Assembly (NCBI GenBank): GCA_031472005.1
Contig: PZJY01000011.1
Span: 1,364,001-1,428,000, forward strand
Direction of reading: 5' to 3'
From: Tetracladium setigerum
Lineage: Eukaryota; Ascomycota; Leotiomycetes; Helotiales
Length of the DNA stretch: 64,000 bases
The number at the start of each line of letters is the position of its first letter. The stretch's first letter is position 1. The notes under the pieces were generated by a model. The model did not search any database. It saw only the letters and a list, made by a program, of their open reading frames with translations, and was not told the origin of the DNA. This document shows positions 10,905 to 23,075 of the stretch, piece by piece. The position numbers and the translations under genes are program-made.

Positions 10905-13104
10905 ATGCCGATCATTACAGATGAACTCAGGAGGAGACTCGAACGTCAATATCACCCTACTCAACTGCTAGAAGCGGATGACGTCCAGCATAGCCAAAGC
11001 CAACCAGCCAACAAACCTGATAATCCCCACAGTACACAATCCGAATTTGATATACATCTCCATGAATGCAACAAAGAAGCTGGTCGAAGTTTGCCAAAAT
11101 GTCCACTTAGTGAAGAAAATATCGCCGCCCAATACGCGACTTTCATCCTATATTGCAATCCAACGGTCCCACTAGACACTGATACCACGGAACTCAAAGC
11201 CACATTTCTGGCCCCTCCCAAGAGCGATGGCAAATCGTTTAGTACCTGGACTCTTTTTGAGTTGATCAGCAAATTGGAGAAGAAGGAAATCAAGACTTGG
11301 GCGAAGTTGGCCATTGATCTTGGCGTAGAATTGCCAGTATTGGAAAAAGGACAAAGTGCTCAGAAGGTCCAACAATATGCAGTTCGGCTCAAGGTAAGTC
11401 GAGGAATAGTTTTCGAGGCTCCGTTCTTGTCTGACTTATGTTTCATGGCTTTGTGCTAAATATCTATTAAACAGCGTTGGATGCATGCCATGCACGTTGA
11501 CGCCTATTTCGAATACCTCATGGGCAAACCACATAACTACTGGTCTCAAGTACCTTCCCCCAATGAATTATTGCCCGATAGTGGCCGAGATGGTGTGGCA
11601 CCAGAAGAAGACTTAGCTCTGCGTGCGCTGCTCCCAGAGACACGACCCAAACGAGGAAGACGGAAGAATGAGGACCGTGAAGACACCGAATTCAGAAAGT
11701 CACCCTCCCAACGACCTCGCGTTAATTCGCCTACCTTGTCAGATGACTTTTTGTTAGCTAGAGCCGCCATTAGGACAGAGAGTGGCCCATCTGGTGTTGA
11801 ATCCAGTCTTAATCATTTGGACGACAGAATTGTACCGTGGTCAGCAATGGAAGCAGGAGGGCAGCTAAACACTTTTCGATGGCCAGAAAGTTCGGATTTG
11901 TCAACTCCTCTGTCAGCCTATCCGCAGTCTGCAATGACTCCCACAAATAGAACCGACTTGTGGCATGATGAACCACGCTCAGCCATAACTCCAAAATCAA
12001 AATATCGTCGTCGCCATGGCCCAGCAGTATCTTCAGCATGGCCAAGTAACAATTCAACATCAAGCGGGAGCAAACTTCGAGGTCGTCCCCCAGTAACAGA
12101 AATGTTACCGACGGCCCCTTCTCAACCTTCCCGGCAAATCCAACATCGAGAGATATACCAACCCTCAATTTGCAAGACAACACTCCAGTTGCAACGCCAA
12201 TTGTATCTGACCAACCCGTTCCTCACTTCTTCCCACCTCCAAGACCAGCGCCTCTATCGTCAAATACCCAAAGTGCAAGACCAAGTCGCCTCTCTCTCCA
12301 AGTCCCACAACGAGAAGGTGGCTCCGTCCGTCTCGCTACTCCGCCGCCATTACCAACTCCCCCGCCAGTACTTTTAATTAACGGTAATACCGCAGATGCA
12401 AACATAGAATTGGACTCTTCTTCAACTACCCGCCCCCACTCCACACCCTCCATGGCCCCCTTCATAACAACCAGCCTCCTCTCTCCCAGCAGCACGCAAA
12501 ACAGCGTCGGCTTCTCCTTTCGCAAAACCAAACCCAAAAGCATATCAAACACCAGCAGTATCAACAACGAAAACAATAGAGAGGAAGAAGACGAAGAAGA
12601 AGAAGATGATAACACCCACATCGCCGCCCTTCACAATCGTCTAAACGTCCTCATCCTCGCAGCCGACTGGGTCAACGCCTCCGGCTCCCCCATCCCCAAA
12701 TGCAGCGTTCCCGACGCCGAAAAAATAAGTTCACAATTTATCACCAATCTAAAAACTGAATCTGGCAGTGAAGAATCATTTCTCTTAAATCTCTGTGCGC
12801 TTATAGGGGGTGCTGCTGTCGAGGGTGGTGAGGGTGGAAGTTTGGTGGCGAGACTCAGGATCATGAGGATTGATCAGGAGAAGGTATCGTTGTTTAAGGG
12901 ACATTGGAAGATGAGGTTTGGCGGGCTGAGGGGGAGTGCATGATTAGGGCTTCGATTGATAGGAGTAGTGATGCAGTGAAGGACAAGGAGGATGAGGAGG
13001 AAGAGGGGGATGAGGAGAGTTGGAAGAAAAAATATTTGGAGTTGAAACAGCAGCTTAGGGAAAGGGATGAGAAGGCGCGGAATGCCTTGGGGCCAAGCAG
13101 TTAG
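10905..13104 (+). CDS. ARS-binding protein Abp2-like; two apparent frameshifts
   Basis: Resembles the fungal Abp2 (ARS-binding protein 2) family, first described in fission yeast as binding autonomously replicating sequences; a nuclear DNA-binding role is expected. Exon 1 is 10905-11393 and exon 2 is 11475-13104. The conserved block covers about residues 65-180: YCNPTVPLDTDTTELKATF, then FSTWTLFELISKLE, then QQYAVRLKRWMHAMHVDAYF across the intron. The rest is low-complexity with a Glu/Asp stretch and a C-terminal coiled-coil-like WKKKYLELKQQL. The frame breaks twice. The C run 12087-12091 and the G run 12930-12934 must each gain one base to join well-formed protein on both sides; then 2121 nt encode 706 aa. 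The ATG at 10905 is chosen because upstream in-frame codons include no other ATG. Confidence 0.72.
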
Positions 13105-13755
13105 ACTGAGAGAAGATGAAATCATGGTAATGATCTTAATGGTTGATTTTGCTTTGCTTTGCTTTAATCTGGCTTGGTAGCCTACACTTTTGGAGTTGGA
13201 TTGAAAGCATCAGAGGAGCGTTGAATCTGCCAATTCGCGGTGGTTATTAGCAAGCACTGCACACTTCCCAAATGGGATGAATAGGTACATACTGATAGAG
13301 GCGAAGTACACACAAACACAACCCAAGAAAGTTCCTTCGCTATGTGATATCAAGCAACAACATATTCAATAGATCATCAAAGAAACCGAGAAATACAGTG
13401 TCATGTCAACGCCAATGAACAAAAATAGCAGTTTACTTCTATCCTACTTATCCTCATTCCCATGCCGTCCGTAATAGCCAAGATCCATCTATGATACAAC
13501 AATGAGCTCTCGCGAAGGTATGTAAAGTATAGTTAAAACACCTGTAAAGATGATTAAACTCCCATCAGATTTCTTCACCGCTCTCTCGCTCTCTCCTTCT
13601 AACCTGGGACGAAAATAATGATACCCAAGAACATGAATCCTTTTTTCCATATGCCGCGTCTTTATTCCAGACGCACCTATACAATACTTAATCATTCCCA
13701 AGTCTAAAAGATCCGGTGTTCGTCAAATAAACACAGTACGCCTTTGGGGGCTCCT
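13105..13755. other. Convergent intergenic region
   Basis: The two flanking genes converge here, so this region should contain both transcript ends. A TTTGCTTTGCTTTGC run lies near 13148. No gene is seen. Confidence 0.45.
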
Positions 13756-16207
13756 TCATACGCCCTCCTCATCTTGGTCTAAAGCTTTATATTTCCCACT
13801 CTTCACACTCGAATCGTCATCACCCTTAGTTCTGTTCACCATCCTCGAAATCCAGCCTCCAACACCCTCTGCATCCGAATTCGCGATGGAAGCCGCGTAT
13901 TGGGGTTTTCCGTTCACGATGGACACATGAGGTGGGTCAATATCGAGGCCAGGGATGGCGTTGGATGGTCCTAGACTGCCACTTGGAGCACCGGAGCCAT
14001 GGATGCCGCGACGGAGGTCCATGGATGGGACGGGGGAAGAGATACCACCCATTAAAGATGCGCTCTCGGCTCGAACAGCGGGGGTTGGCATTGCAGTTGT
14101 GGCGTCGCCGAAGAGGACGTCCATATCTTCCAATCTTATGCCTGCTGTTTCGGGGTATATGAAGTACACTGCTGGTTGTTAGTCTCAGAGGAGATATTGG
14201 CGGCGGTGCCGAACTTACCGACAACAAAACTAGTGGCACAGAAGAAAGCGTGGACTAAGTAGAGACGCCATTTAATGTAATCCTGCAAAACTGGTGTCAA
14301 TTCTCCGACAAGCCAGTTGAATGCCCAATTTGTTGCTGTGGAGAGACTGGCGCCTTTGGATCTGATACTGAGAGGTAAAATCTCGGGTGGGTATAACCAT
14401 GGGATAGGACCCCAACTGTACCCAAAAGATGCATTGTATATCATAACGAAGATGACCACGAGCGTTGGAGTTGCCTGAATGTTGAGGAATAGGAAATACG
14501 ATATCAGTGACAACGAAATGAACATCATCACCGCACCGCTGAGAAGGATAAAACGTCGACCCCACCGATCCACCAAATACCACGGAGGTATCGACGATGC
14601 AAGGTAGGTGAGTGCGTTGATTCCAGTCATCAGAATAGCTGATCGACCCACCCAGCCAGCGGAAATGAAAACGTATGGAGCGTAATATGAAATAACGTTA
14701 ATGCCGTTGAGCTGAGCGAAAGCTTGTGCGGACATGGCGATGAAAACTCTGGTTCTGTATCGCCTGAACATCTCTGCATAAGACTTCTCTCCTTCTGCTC
14801 GTTGAAGCAAGACATCCATCTTGATTTCTCTATACTCGTCACGTGCCTTGGCGTTGTGAATATCGCCTTCTCCGTAAAGATTGGCAATCACGACAATGCC
14901 TTCTTCGTCATGATCGTTGTCCAATAGCCATCTAACACATTTAGTCATAATTTTCAGTTTCGGAGAAGATATTTATCTCACCTTGGCGATTCAACAATGA
15001 TCAAGCTTCCTAGGGCAAGGAGTGCCCCCATAACACACTGCATGAATAGCGGAAACCTCCAGGAAACGTCGCTATTAATGAAGCTGCAAAAGTAGTCAAC
15101 CCATACTGAAGTGGCATATCCAGTGATATTTCCGGTGAATTCGATACAGGCGAGCCGACCTCGGTTGTGGGGTGGAGATATCTCGGATTGGTACACTGGC
15201 ACAATTGTCGAAAGCATACCCACTCCCACTCCAGCAATGAGACGTCCCAGCATCATCATCGGCATGCCATTAGCAAAAGTTTGAAGGGCTCCCCAAGGAG
15301 AAAGATCATTGACCCGTATAGAATTGTCTTCCGTCGGCCAATTATGTCTCCAACTTTCCCAACCACTAGGGACGAGAAGAATGCACCGACTTCGAGAATT
15401 GCGACCATGGTCCCTATCTGGGCCTTGTTGGGTTGGTTAAAATAGTCCATAAAGAAAGGGCCTCTGCGATGAGTGTTAGAGACTGCCACTCTATGTGCAG
15501 AGGGGTTTACCTACGTGATGATACCAGACATAACTCCCTGATCGTAACCAAATAAGAATACACCCAGCGAAACGAATATGCTCGTAAAGTACCTAGACTT
15601 CGGTTAGCCCTCTCCTCCCATCTGCCCTTATTTCTGCTTACAACAGAGGCTTGCCGGTCAGGCCTCGCATCTGTCTTTCTCCTCCCGACATGATGGCGGC
15701 TAGTATATGCTCCCCTCTACCAATACGTCTCGGAGCCGGCTCGGGTATCTCAATCTCTTCCTTAACGATGCCAGGTTGATATGATTTTTCCTCTCGGTCG
15801 TCAACCTCGCGATGATATCGAACCTTCTTCTTCTGCTTTGTCCGTCTCGATGAACCTGCAAATATCTGTTCGTCTAATGATTCACGTAGCTTGATTTGCA
15901 AGGGGTCCTCGGCATCAGCTAATTGCTCTGCAAGATCGCCAGTATCGCTCCAAGAGAAGTCCGAGTCGGAAGAGGATCTTGAGAGAGAGGACCGACGTCC
16001 CTGCTTCTCGGAGGAGCGTGAGCCCAGTAGTGCTTCCGAATGTTCGTCTACCCGGTTTGATAAGGTTCGAAGGGGGATATTCGCTGGGCGACGAGATTGG
16101 CTATGGGAAGGAATGGTGAAGGTTGTGGACTGTCTGGCAGCAGCCCTCTCTGCGGTGTGTTTGGGGAAGGGGAGAGGTTGAGAATCAAGCGGAGGAGCTT
16201 TTATCAC
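13756..16207 (-). CDS. MFS hexose transporter or glucose-sensor-like protein; one apparent frameshift
   Basis: A sugar-porter-family protein with long cytosolic ends. Exons in coding order: start-15642, 15592-15515, 15463-14982, 14931-14219, 14168-13756. Visible motifs are GYDQGVMSG (helix 1), DIIGRRKT (loop 2-3), PHNRGRLACIE, VESPRWLLDN, QLNGINVISYYAP (helix 7), DRWGRR and PETAGIRLEDMD. The frame breaks at the GGGG run 15294-15291 inside the helix 3 region (FLLG|GALQTF); one added G gives 750 codons. The first 170 residues are Ser/Arg-rich and clearly open, but the frame has no ATG: the given 5' limit is a GTG, and the first in-frame ATG is at 15691 (MSGGERQMRGL). The true start is unresolved. 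The long N-terminus and tail resemble fungal sugar sensors, but a transporter is equally possible. Confidence 0.78.
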
Positions 16208-19118
16208 AAAGATGGGAGTGTGACGTTGTTGGGGGGTGTTTTCCTGGCCTGGTCAACATAAACTATGGGGCACGCAGGTCAAGGCTCCGTCCATCTATCA
16301 ATCAGCCCGTGGGGAAGGTAAAAACTCGGTCTGCTGGTACAAGAAAAGCGGACCGGCCTGCATTGATAGTTGCGCGTGTGGTTGGGAGAGATCGTTGAGA
16401 TGGGGAGCAGTTACAGTGTGAAGGAGAGTCAGGATTCCGAGATTCTTGGGGTCAGGTTGCACTCCTGAAGAAAGTGAGATTGGGATGTCGGATGAGTTGC
16501 TCTCGAAAGATGGAGTGTGATGACGATCCCCCTGGTCTGGGAGGGAGCAGCAGCAAGGGTCTTTTGATGCACGTGACAGTCCAAAATGTGTTTCAAACTC
16601 GATGTGGAGCACCCGCTATCCACTTACCAAGATAGCTGTGTGAGTAAGATATATTTTTCTCTATTGATAAGGGTAATTCGTCTCTTTCGCAAATTATCTC
16701 CTCTGTTGGAAAGAGCGTAGATGGTTAAACAAGTAAATCCAATAGACGGCAAAGACCTGACTGGGTTGATCTGCAAGTTGAACCTGTCACAGTCGAAAGG
16801 GATTGACAGCTGGCAGGCAGACACTGCCCTTTCCCAACAACCATACACATCAATGGGTACAAATATTATTAGAATTCTAGTAATGGTGAGCGGTCGGTGC
16901 CTGTTATCGAGATTGCCTTTTGCTTCTCGTCAGGTGAAGATGCCTGAGTAAATGTCTTGAAATCCAATGAATGATCTGGTCATTCATTCACACCCCAAAC
17001 GAGCATCCGGATCAGAGTAAGCACCTCTTTGGGCTGCAAACGAGAGGCAGTTGACATCTTTCGGCGTTCTATTTCGGGCTGAGAATTGGATTCATGAAGC
17101 TTCTTATCATGTGATTCTTACGAGATAGACATACCTCAAGTTGCTGCTTTGATCCGTTATTCAGGCATCCATTGCCCAACATAAGGCAATAGCTCGCTTC
17201 GTTGCCACGTTGAAGGAAGCGAGTTTGTTGACACTCGCTCAACTTCCGAGAATCGAAGAAGCAACAGCAATAGCGATAGCAACGGAGGATATTGACGGCA
17301 CTACAGTATTCGGAAGGGGGAAATGTCGGCTAAAGGGTACTTCATAACTCCTCCAAATATTACTGTTCTTACTTCCAGGGACAGCCACTTCATTTGATCT
17401 CTCCGAATTGGTGCATGTAACTATCCCTCGCGCACTTCCATTTTTCCTCTCCTGAACCTCCTTGCTCTTCATTATTCTTGAGACAATAACCAAACAAAAA
17501 TAATTGACACGTGTGTTCACCACCCCGAAATTGACAACTTTACCAGAACAGAATGGCGTACAATGGCATTTACACATTTGGGTGCCTTTCCGTCTACTCC
17601 ATGAAATTATCCAAAATTCTGTGTAACTTCCTTCACGGGAGGCGAGACCAAAACATACACAACCTCCGTTTCCGAACAGACAAACACTCGGCAAAAGACA
17701 AAATAGAAGAACATCAGACAAATAGAAGAGCATTACGACACATCCCTCCCTGCGCCACAAAACAAACAACACCAAACCACGCCGAACAAGAATTAACTGT
17801 ACTGGTTGAAGCATTTGCCTCCAAAGTCACCCTCCAATTAAGTTTGAGAAATGGACCAAGAAACGAAAAGAGGAGGTGTACAGTAGAAAGCAGGAAGCGG
17901 GAAACAAGTTTGGAAAGGAGAGCGGCTCTGTCAGCGATCTAGACGCTCCAACGCTCCAAAAATACCTACGAAAGAAGCTCTCACTATTGGAGATCCTCCC
18001 CAGCATTGCTGTACTATGTGGTAGTGATGGAAGGTCCAGAAGAAGCAAAGGAAGCCTCGCTTGAGCTCCAGGGAGAAACCTCGTCCTCATGAAGGGATGC
18101 ATAGATGCATTGTGCAATTACACTTCGATGCATCGTAATTGATGCATAACCTGAAACGCCGATGAGGTCGATGAGGCCAGGAGGAAATGACGCTCCCTTG
18201 CACCTCCACCTGCTTGACATCTTGACGTCCGCGATTTGCCACATCGCGCCCACGATGATCACTTTCTGCTCAGACCTCGCATGAAGCGCCTCATCAAACC
18301 TTCAGTATTTTTGGGATGGAAGTGTCATTTCGGACGGTGTTCTGGTCGCCGTGCTTGGGTCCATGATCTACAGAGTCTGTGTGAGGCTGTTGGTTGGGCC
18401 ATGCGTGCAGGAATTGCACTGAAGATTAAAATTTGACTTGCTGTTGCCGAGATCAGCGCGGTCAACCGTCAAGGTCAAGGGTAAGGGCCAACTGGGGGTG
18501 GTGGTTACCAGCCAGCTCACTTTTCAGGTTTTGGGCCAAGCGTGTGTGCTCTCTGCTCGTACGGGTGATTTGCTTTTGATGCTGTTGTTCCCCTGCCACC
18601 CAACCACCCTCTTCTCTTCTCCTCCCCCAAAACATTTCGCACCCATCCAAAATAATATCGCAATAATCACCATAATCGCCTCGAAAGTGAAGAGAAAAAG
18701 AGAGAGAAAGGGCAGGAAAGGAAAGAAGATACAGATCGTGTTGTTGTTGTCTTACAGTAACAAAGCACTTCTGCACGCACTACCCATCACCCGGTCACCA
18801 GCCACTCCCGAACCACCAGCGTTTCTTGCTTAGCTCTTCTCCGTCTGCAACTCGAGAGAGTCGAAACCACGTCGCGATCTCATCCAACTCAACCTTGACC
18901 TCCAGAATCACACGGAACTTCCCGTCGCTGCCTGTAATTATCCTCGGTCGTCAGACTCCCGTGTCTGTCGACAATTCTCAACAATAATTGGCCTCGCTGC
19001 CATTCAATTCGAGTCGAATTCGACTGCTAGACCACCAACGGTCGCACCAGACAACAAATCCTGAGACTCGATCAACCACACGCTCTGCATCTGCACGCAG
19101 AACGCCAATCGATCTACA
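16208..19118. other. 2.9-kb intergenic region
   Basis: The left part is the leader or promoter of the sugar transporter, and any missing first exon of that gene would lie here. The right part (about 18430-19118) is rich in short C/T tracts and probably holds the promoter and 5' leader of the CHS7-like gene. A 576-base open frame on the minus strand at 17239-17814 has no recognisable domain or protein-like pattern, so I do not call it. Confidence 0.45.
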
Positions 19119-20291
19119 ATGTCTAAGTTTGGGAACTTCTACGTGAGTGACGCGCACATATCTCAAACGCCAAAGCTTCATGAGAAAGGATGGAATCGCA
19201 ATGATGGAATTGGCGCTGACCTGCTTTTTTAATAACAGGACTTCTGTCGTAGCAGTACCTTGCCAGTCTGCAATGTTTGTTTGCCCAGCCTCTCCCGATA
19301 GAACAACACTGACTTCTGCGCAGCTCTTTCCTGGTTACAGCTATGCCGACCCTTCGCGATTCGGCCAATGCCACATCGAAGGAATACCATTGAGTGGTGG
19401 CCGACATTTGGGAAATTTGGGTACGTGGGACAGCTCGAGAGCTCCAAGGCTATGGCTAACATATCAAAGGTTCAATTATGTTCTGTGCAATTGCAATTTT
19501 AGTCACTCTATTTCTCCTCTGGCGATCGGAGCGGAAGCAGGCGGCTGTAGGACGAAGGTATGTTGACTTTACCAAAACAAGAGTCTGTGACTAATCTGTT
19601 GCAGGGAAATGCAAATATTCCTTCTGACCTATATCATCATTTCAATCTGTGAGATCTTCACAGTTGGAAAGTTCCCGTTGAACTCCACAGTCCTGAAGGT
19701 ATGATGATCTTCTCCACCTTCACAAGTTTGCGCTCACAAGTCTAGGCATTTACCGGTGTCCACATTGGGATGATTACTGCTTCACTATGGATTCTGATGC
19801 TCAATGCGCTTGTCGGTTATCAACTACTCGACGATGGAACGCCCATATCGCTTGGTCTCATGGTTGGATCTGCTCTCATCATCTTCATCGGCACGGGATT
19901 CATTGCTCTAGATACGGGTTATAGCTGGACAGGCCACTTTGATCCTAGTTGGACCGGCCAGAACAAGAACATTGGGCTCTATGTCCTCTATCAACTCGCG
20001 CCCCTGATTTTCCTCTTCGCATTCTTCGTCCTGGAAACCATTCTCGTCATTCGAATTTTGGGCGAGCGAAAGCCAATGATCTACCTGTTCGGCGCGGCGC
20101 TTCTCTTCGCCATCGGCCAAATCTTCAATTATGTTGTAAGCATTCACATTTGCAACGGCACGGATGGCAAAATCGACGGATCCATGTTCGAAACACTCTT
20201 CACTCTCCTCTCGGTCGTTATGGTCTGGGTGTTCTGGTCCAGTATTACCGAGGACGACTGGCCTTTGCCCGTATCAAACACATACTCGTGA
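19119..20291 (+). CDS. CHS7: Chitin synthase export chaperone-like protein, 294 aa, 6 exons
   Basis: A polytopic ER membrane protein of the CHS7 family, which lets class IV-type chitin synthase leave the ER. Exons: 19119-19142, 19239-19274, 19324-19420, 19470-19557, 19605-19698, 19746-20291 (885 nt). The family N-terminus MSKFGNFYDFCRSSTLPVCN is assembled from two tiny exons (24 and 36 nt), which supports the start. About seven hydrophobic segments follow, including FCAIAILVTLFLLW, YIIISICEIFTVG and the C-terminal block ending WSSITEDDWPLPVSNTY. The SWTGHFDPSWTGQNKNIGL loop is the variant seen in one of the CHS7 paralogues of filamentous fungi, so the protein may be the paralogue rather than the strict orthologue. 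Confidence 0.83.
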
Positions 20292-20985
20292 GGATGATGA
20301 AGATTGGAATGGCTAGGCATGGGAAAAAGGAGTTTGGGGCGTCATCTTTTTACGAGCGTCACGTTTATGTGGAGACGACATTGTTTCAAAATCATCATCA
20401 GTTCAAGACCACGTATTGGAAATGGGCAACGGATTCCTGGAAAGACCAGGTTGCGGATTTGCATGGCAGATAATCCGAGGGTCTTAGTGAGGACAATGGG
20501 ATCACTGGACGAGGACATAATTCCCGAGCGTGGCTCTGCGCATTGTATAGGTATCGCATATTGCATACATTTGGGAGGAGCGGCTTTGTATATGTTATGC
20601 GCACAGTAGTATACCCATGGGGCGCAATAATGGAGTGGAATGATAATCAGTCACAAACACCTCGCTCTTCAGTTTCATTAATCTGGTGTACAAAGTGAGG
20701 TGATCATGAATTAAAGAGTTGACTTCTCCATCTCCATGAGATGAATTATTTACAAATTCGACACGATAATATACAACACTGCAACTTGGACTACAGACTC
20801 TTCCAACGATAAGCAGCAACAGTCTCATTGATAAATTCGAAGCTGGAGTTTGAATACCAATTCGCTACTGAAGTATATATACCCTAATACCTCGTTGTTG
20901 AGAAGGCTTCCACCAAGACTTGAGTGCTGCACACCCATTGGCCAACGCGAATCGACTCCACAATTTCCCTCAGCCTTGCATCAAA
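20292..20985. other. Intergenic, CHS7-like to SSL1
   Basis: Holds the CHS7-like 3' end and the SSL1 promoter. No gene is seen; the open frames are short and overlap each other in several frames. Confidence 0.45.
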
Positions 20986-22507
20986 ATGGCATCCCGCGTC
21001 TTCTTTCCCATCTATGAAAGGAAACCGAGGAACCTCCGCAAACGCAGAATGTCGGATTCCGACGACGATTATATTGCTGACGATGGCTCTGACGATGACA
21101 TCGGTAACCACCAAGTCTCCAAGCGCGATGGAAATCGCTCGGGAGGTCCTGTGCAGGGCACGGTTGGGACCACTCGAGGCGGCGACACCAACACGGGGAA
21201 TGTGAGGAAGAAGGCTGCCTGGGAGGACATCCAGAGGAGTTGGGATTCAGTTGTCGAGGGCGCCGATGGGAGTATCAATTCTACGGTTGAGGGGTTACGC
21301 GAGGCGGGCAAGAGGAAGAGGTGAGTTCTTTGGCGGATATACTTTTGGACAAAGAGAGAGCATAATCCAGGTTGCTAACATTGCTGTCAGATTATTACGA
21401 GACACCACTCCTCTACAAAGAGGAATTATCCGCCATCTGATGCTCATTCTGGATTTCTCGTTTGCGATGGTGGAAAAGGATTTACGACCAACTCGATATC
21501 TCCTCACCCTTCGATACGCAGTCGAATTCGTTACGGAGTACTTTGAACAAAATCCCATTTCACAACTTGGAATTATAGGAATGCGAGACGGAATCGCTGT
21601 GAGGGTAAGCGATATGAGCGGGAACCCAAGCGAGCATATCGAACGGTTGCGATCACTAGAGAAGAAAGAACCACAAGGAAACCCAAGCTTACAGAATGCT
21701 CTGGAGATGAGCAGAGCGGCGCTTTTCCATACACCATCACACGGTACCCGTGAAGTGTTAATTATATATGGTGCCCTACTTTCGAGCGACCCAGGCGATA
21801 TTCACGAAACTATCGCCTCTCTCATTACAGACCGTATTCGAGTGTCCATCGTTGGTCTTGCAGCACAAGTAGCCATCTGCGCTGAGCTGTGCTCTCGCAC
21901 CAACCATGGGGACACTGGAAACTACCATGTCGTTCTTAATGAGCAGCATTTCCGCGAATTGTTCATGATATCCACCACTCCACCCGTCACGCAGACAAAG
22001 GAACAGTCACAATCCAGTCTCTTGATGATGGGTTTCCCATCCCGTACGACAGAAGTCGGAACTACAACTATGAGTTTCTGTGCTTGTCATAGTAAACTTA
22101 CCCGAGGTGGTTACCTCTGTTCGAGATGCGACAGTAAAGTCTGCTCTCTGCCGGCCGAATGTTCCGCATGTGGACTCACCCTCATTCTCTCTACCCATCT
22201 CGCACGATCGTACCACCACCTTTTCCCACTCCGTAATTGGATTGAAGTCCCATGGTCATCAGCAAATAAAAGCAAAGCTTGTTTTTCTTGCTTGACACCG
22301 TTCCCTGATGTACCGAGATCAAAACCTATGGGCGAGCTTCAGCAGAAGGGAATGAGTGAGAGTGGGAGATATGCGTGTGAGGTTTGCAATAATCACTTTT
22401 GTATCGACTGTGATGTGTTCGCGCATGAGGTTGTGCATAATTGTCCCGGGTGTCAAAGCGATACAAGAGAAATTCTAAGGGCGAATGGAAATACAACAGT
22501 CGGTTAG
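20986..22507 (+). CDS. SSL1: TFIIH core subunit Ssl1/p44, 483 aa
   Basis: Subunit of the general transcription and DNA-repair factor TFIIH; it stimulates the Rad3/XPD helicase. Exons: 20986-21320 and 21391-22507 (1452 nt). An acidic N-terminus leads to WEDIQRSWDSVVEGADG and then the von Willebrand A-like domain (RHLMLILDFSFAM ... FVTEYFEQNPISQLGII). The C-terminal half has a first zinc motif (CACHSKL ... CSRCDSKVC ... CSACGLTL) with the AHLARSYHHLFPL-type segment (here THLARS). It ends in the RING-like C4C4 motif CFSC ... CEVCNNHFCIDCD ... CPGC. All cysteine pairs appear intact. Two in-frame starts are possible, 20986 and 21049 (MSDSDDDYIADDG). The second resembles the usual acidic start of the family, so 21049 may be the real one. 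Confidence 0.92.
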
Positions 22508-23075
22508 AGGGCGAACTTGATAGCAGGTCGAAATCAAGAGCCGAGGCGTTATTGGGTGGGAAAATGAAAGCAATACTTTATCAAGCAAAAATTCATTCTT
22601 GGACATGGAGGTGGGATATGTTGCGAATTTAGCTGGAGTTTACAGGTGAGAGACACATCATTTATTTGGCTGTTGAAAAGGGCATGGCTTGGTTCTAGGT
22701 AAGGAAGGCTGGCTTGTAGGAAGGGTTGAGTGGAGAATGGATGGGGTAAGCGAGACATGTCGTCCGTCAGTCATCAAAATTAGAGGACGATTACAAAAAC
22801 AATAGATAAATAAAATCTGATGGAAAACGAAGCCAACGGACCAGTGTATCTGTCGGCAGTCTTTTACCTTTTTGTTCTGCTTCTCTTTCATGTTGTTTCG
22901 AACTCGCTCCAGGAATGTTCTGTTCTTAATTTTGAGCTTTCTCTTTTCCTTTCCACTCCAGCCTAGTATGCAGGATGTCTTTATTTCTACTCCTTCTACT
23001 ATACGACTTGCTATATCTTTTCCTTCTACTATTCCTTTTGTTTCATGCCGCCGCAGTACTCGTACGACGGAAATT
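22508..23075. other. Convergent intergenic region, SSL1 and carboxylesterase 3' ends
   Basis: Both flanking genes end here. No gene is seen. Open frames on both strands are low-complexity, Phe/Leu/Ser-rich. Confidence 0.45.

Noticed and set aside
12025..12062. 38-nt intron to explain the Abp2-like frame change
   Set aside because: It fits phase, but is very short, lacks a convincing branch site, and one missing C in the CCCCC run explains the change with better protein on both sides.
17239..17814. 191-codon open frame on the minus strand
   Set aside because: No domain, intron or codon pattern; Cys/Val/Leu-rich without helix periodicity. Probably chance within a promoter region.
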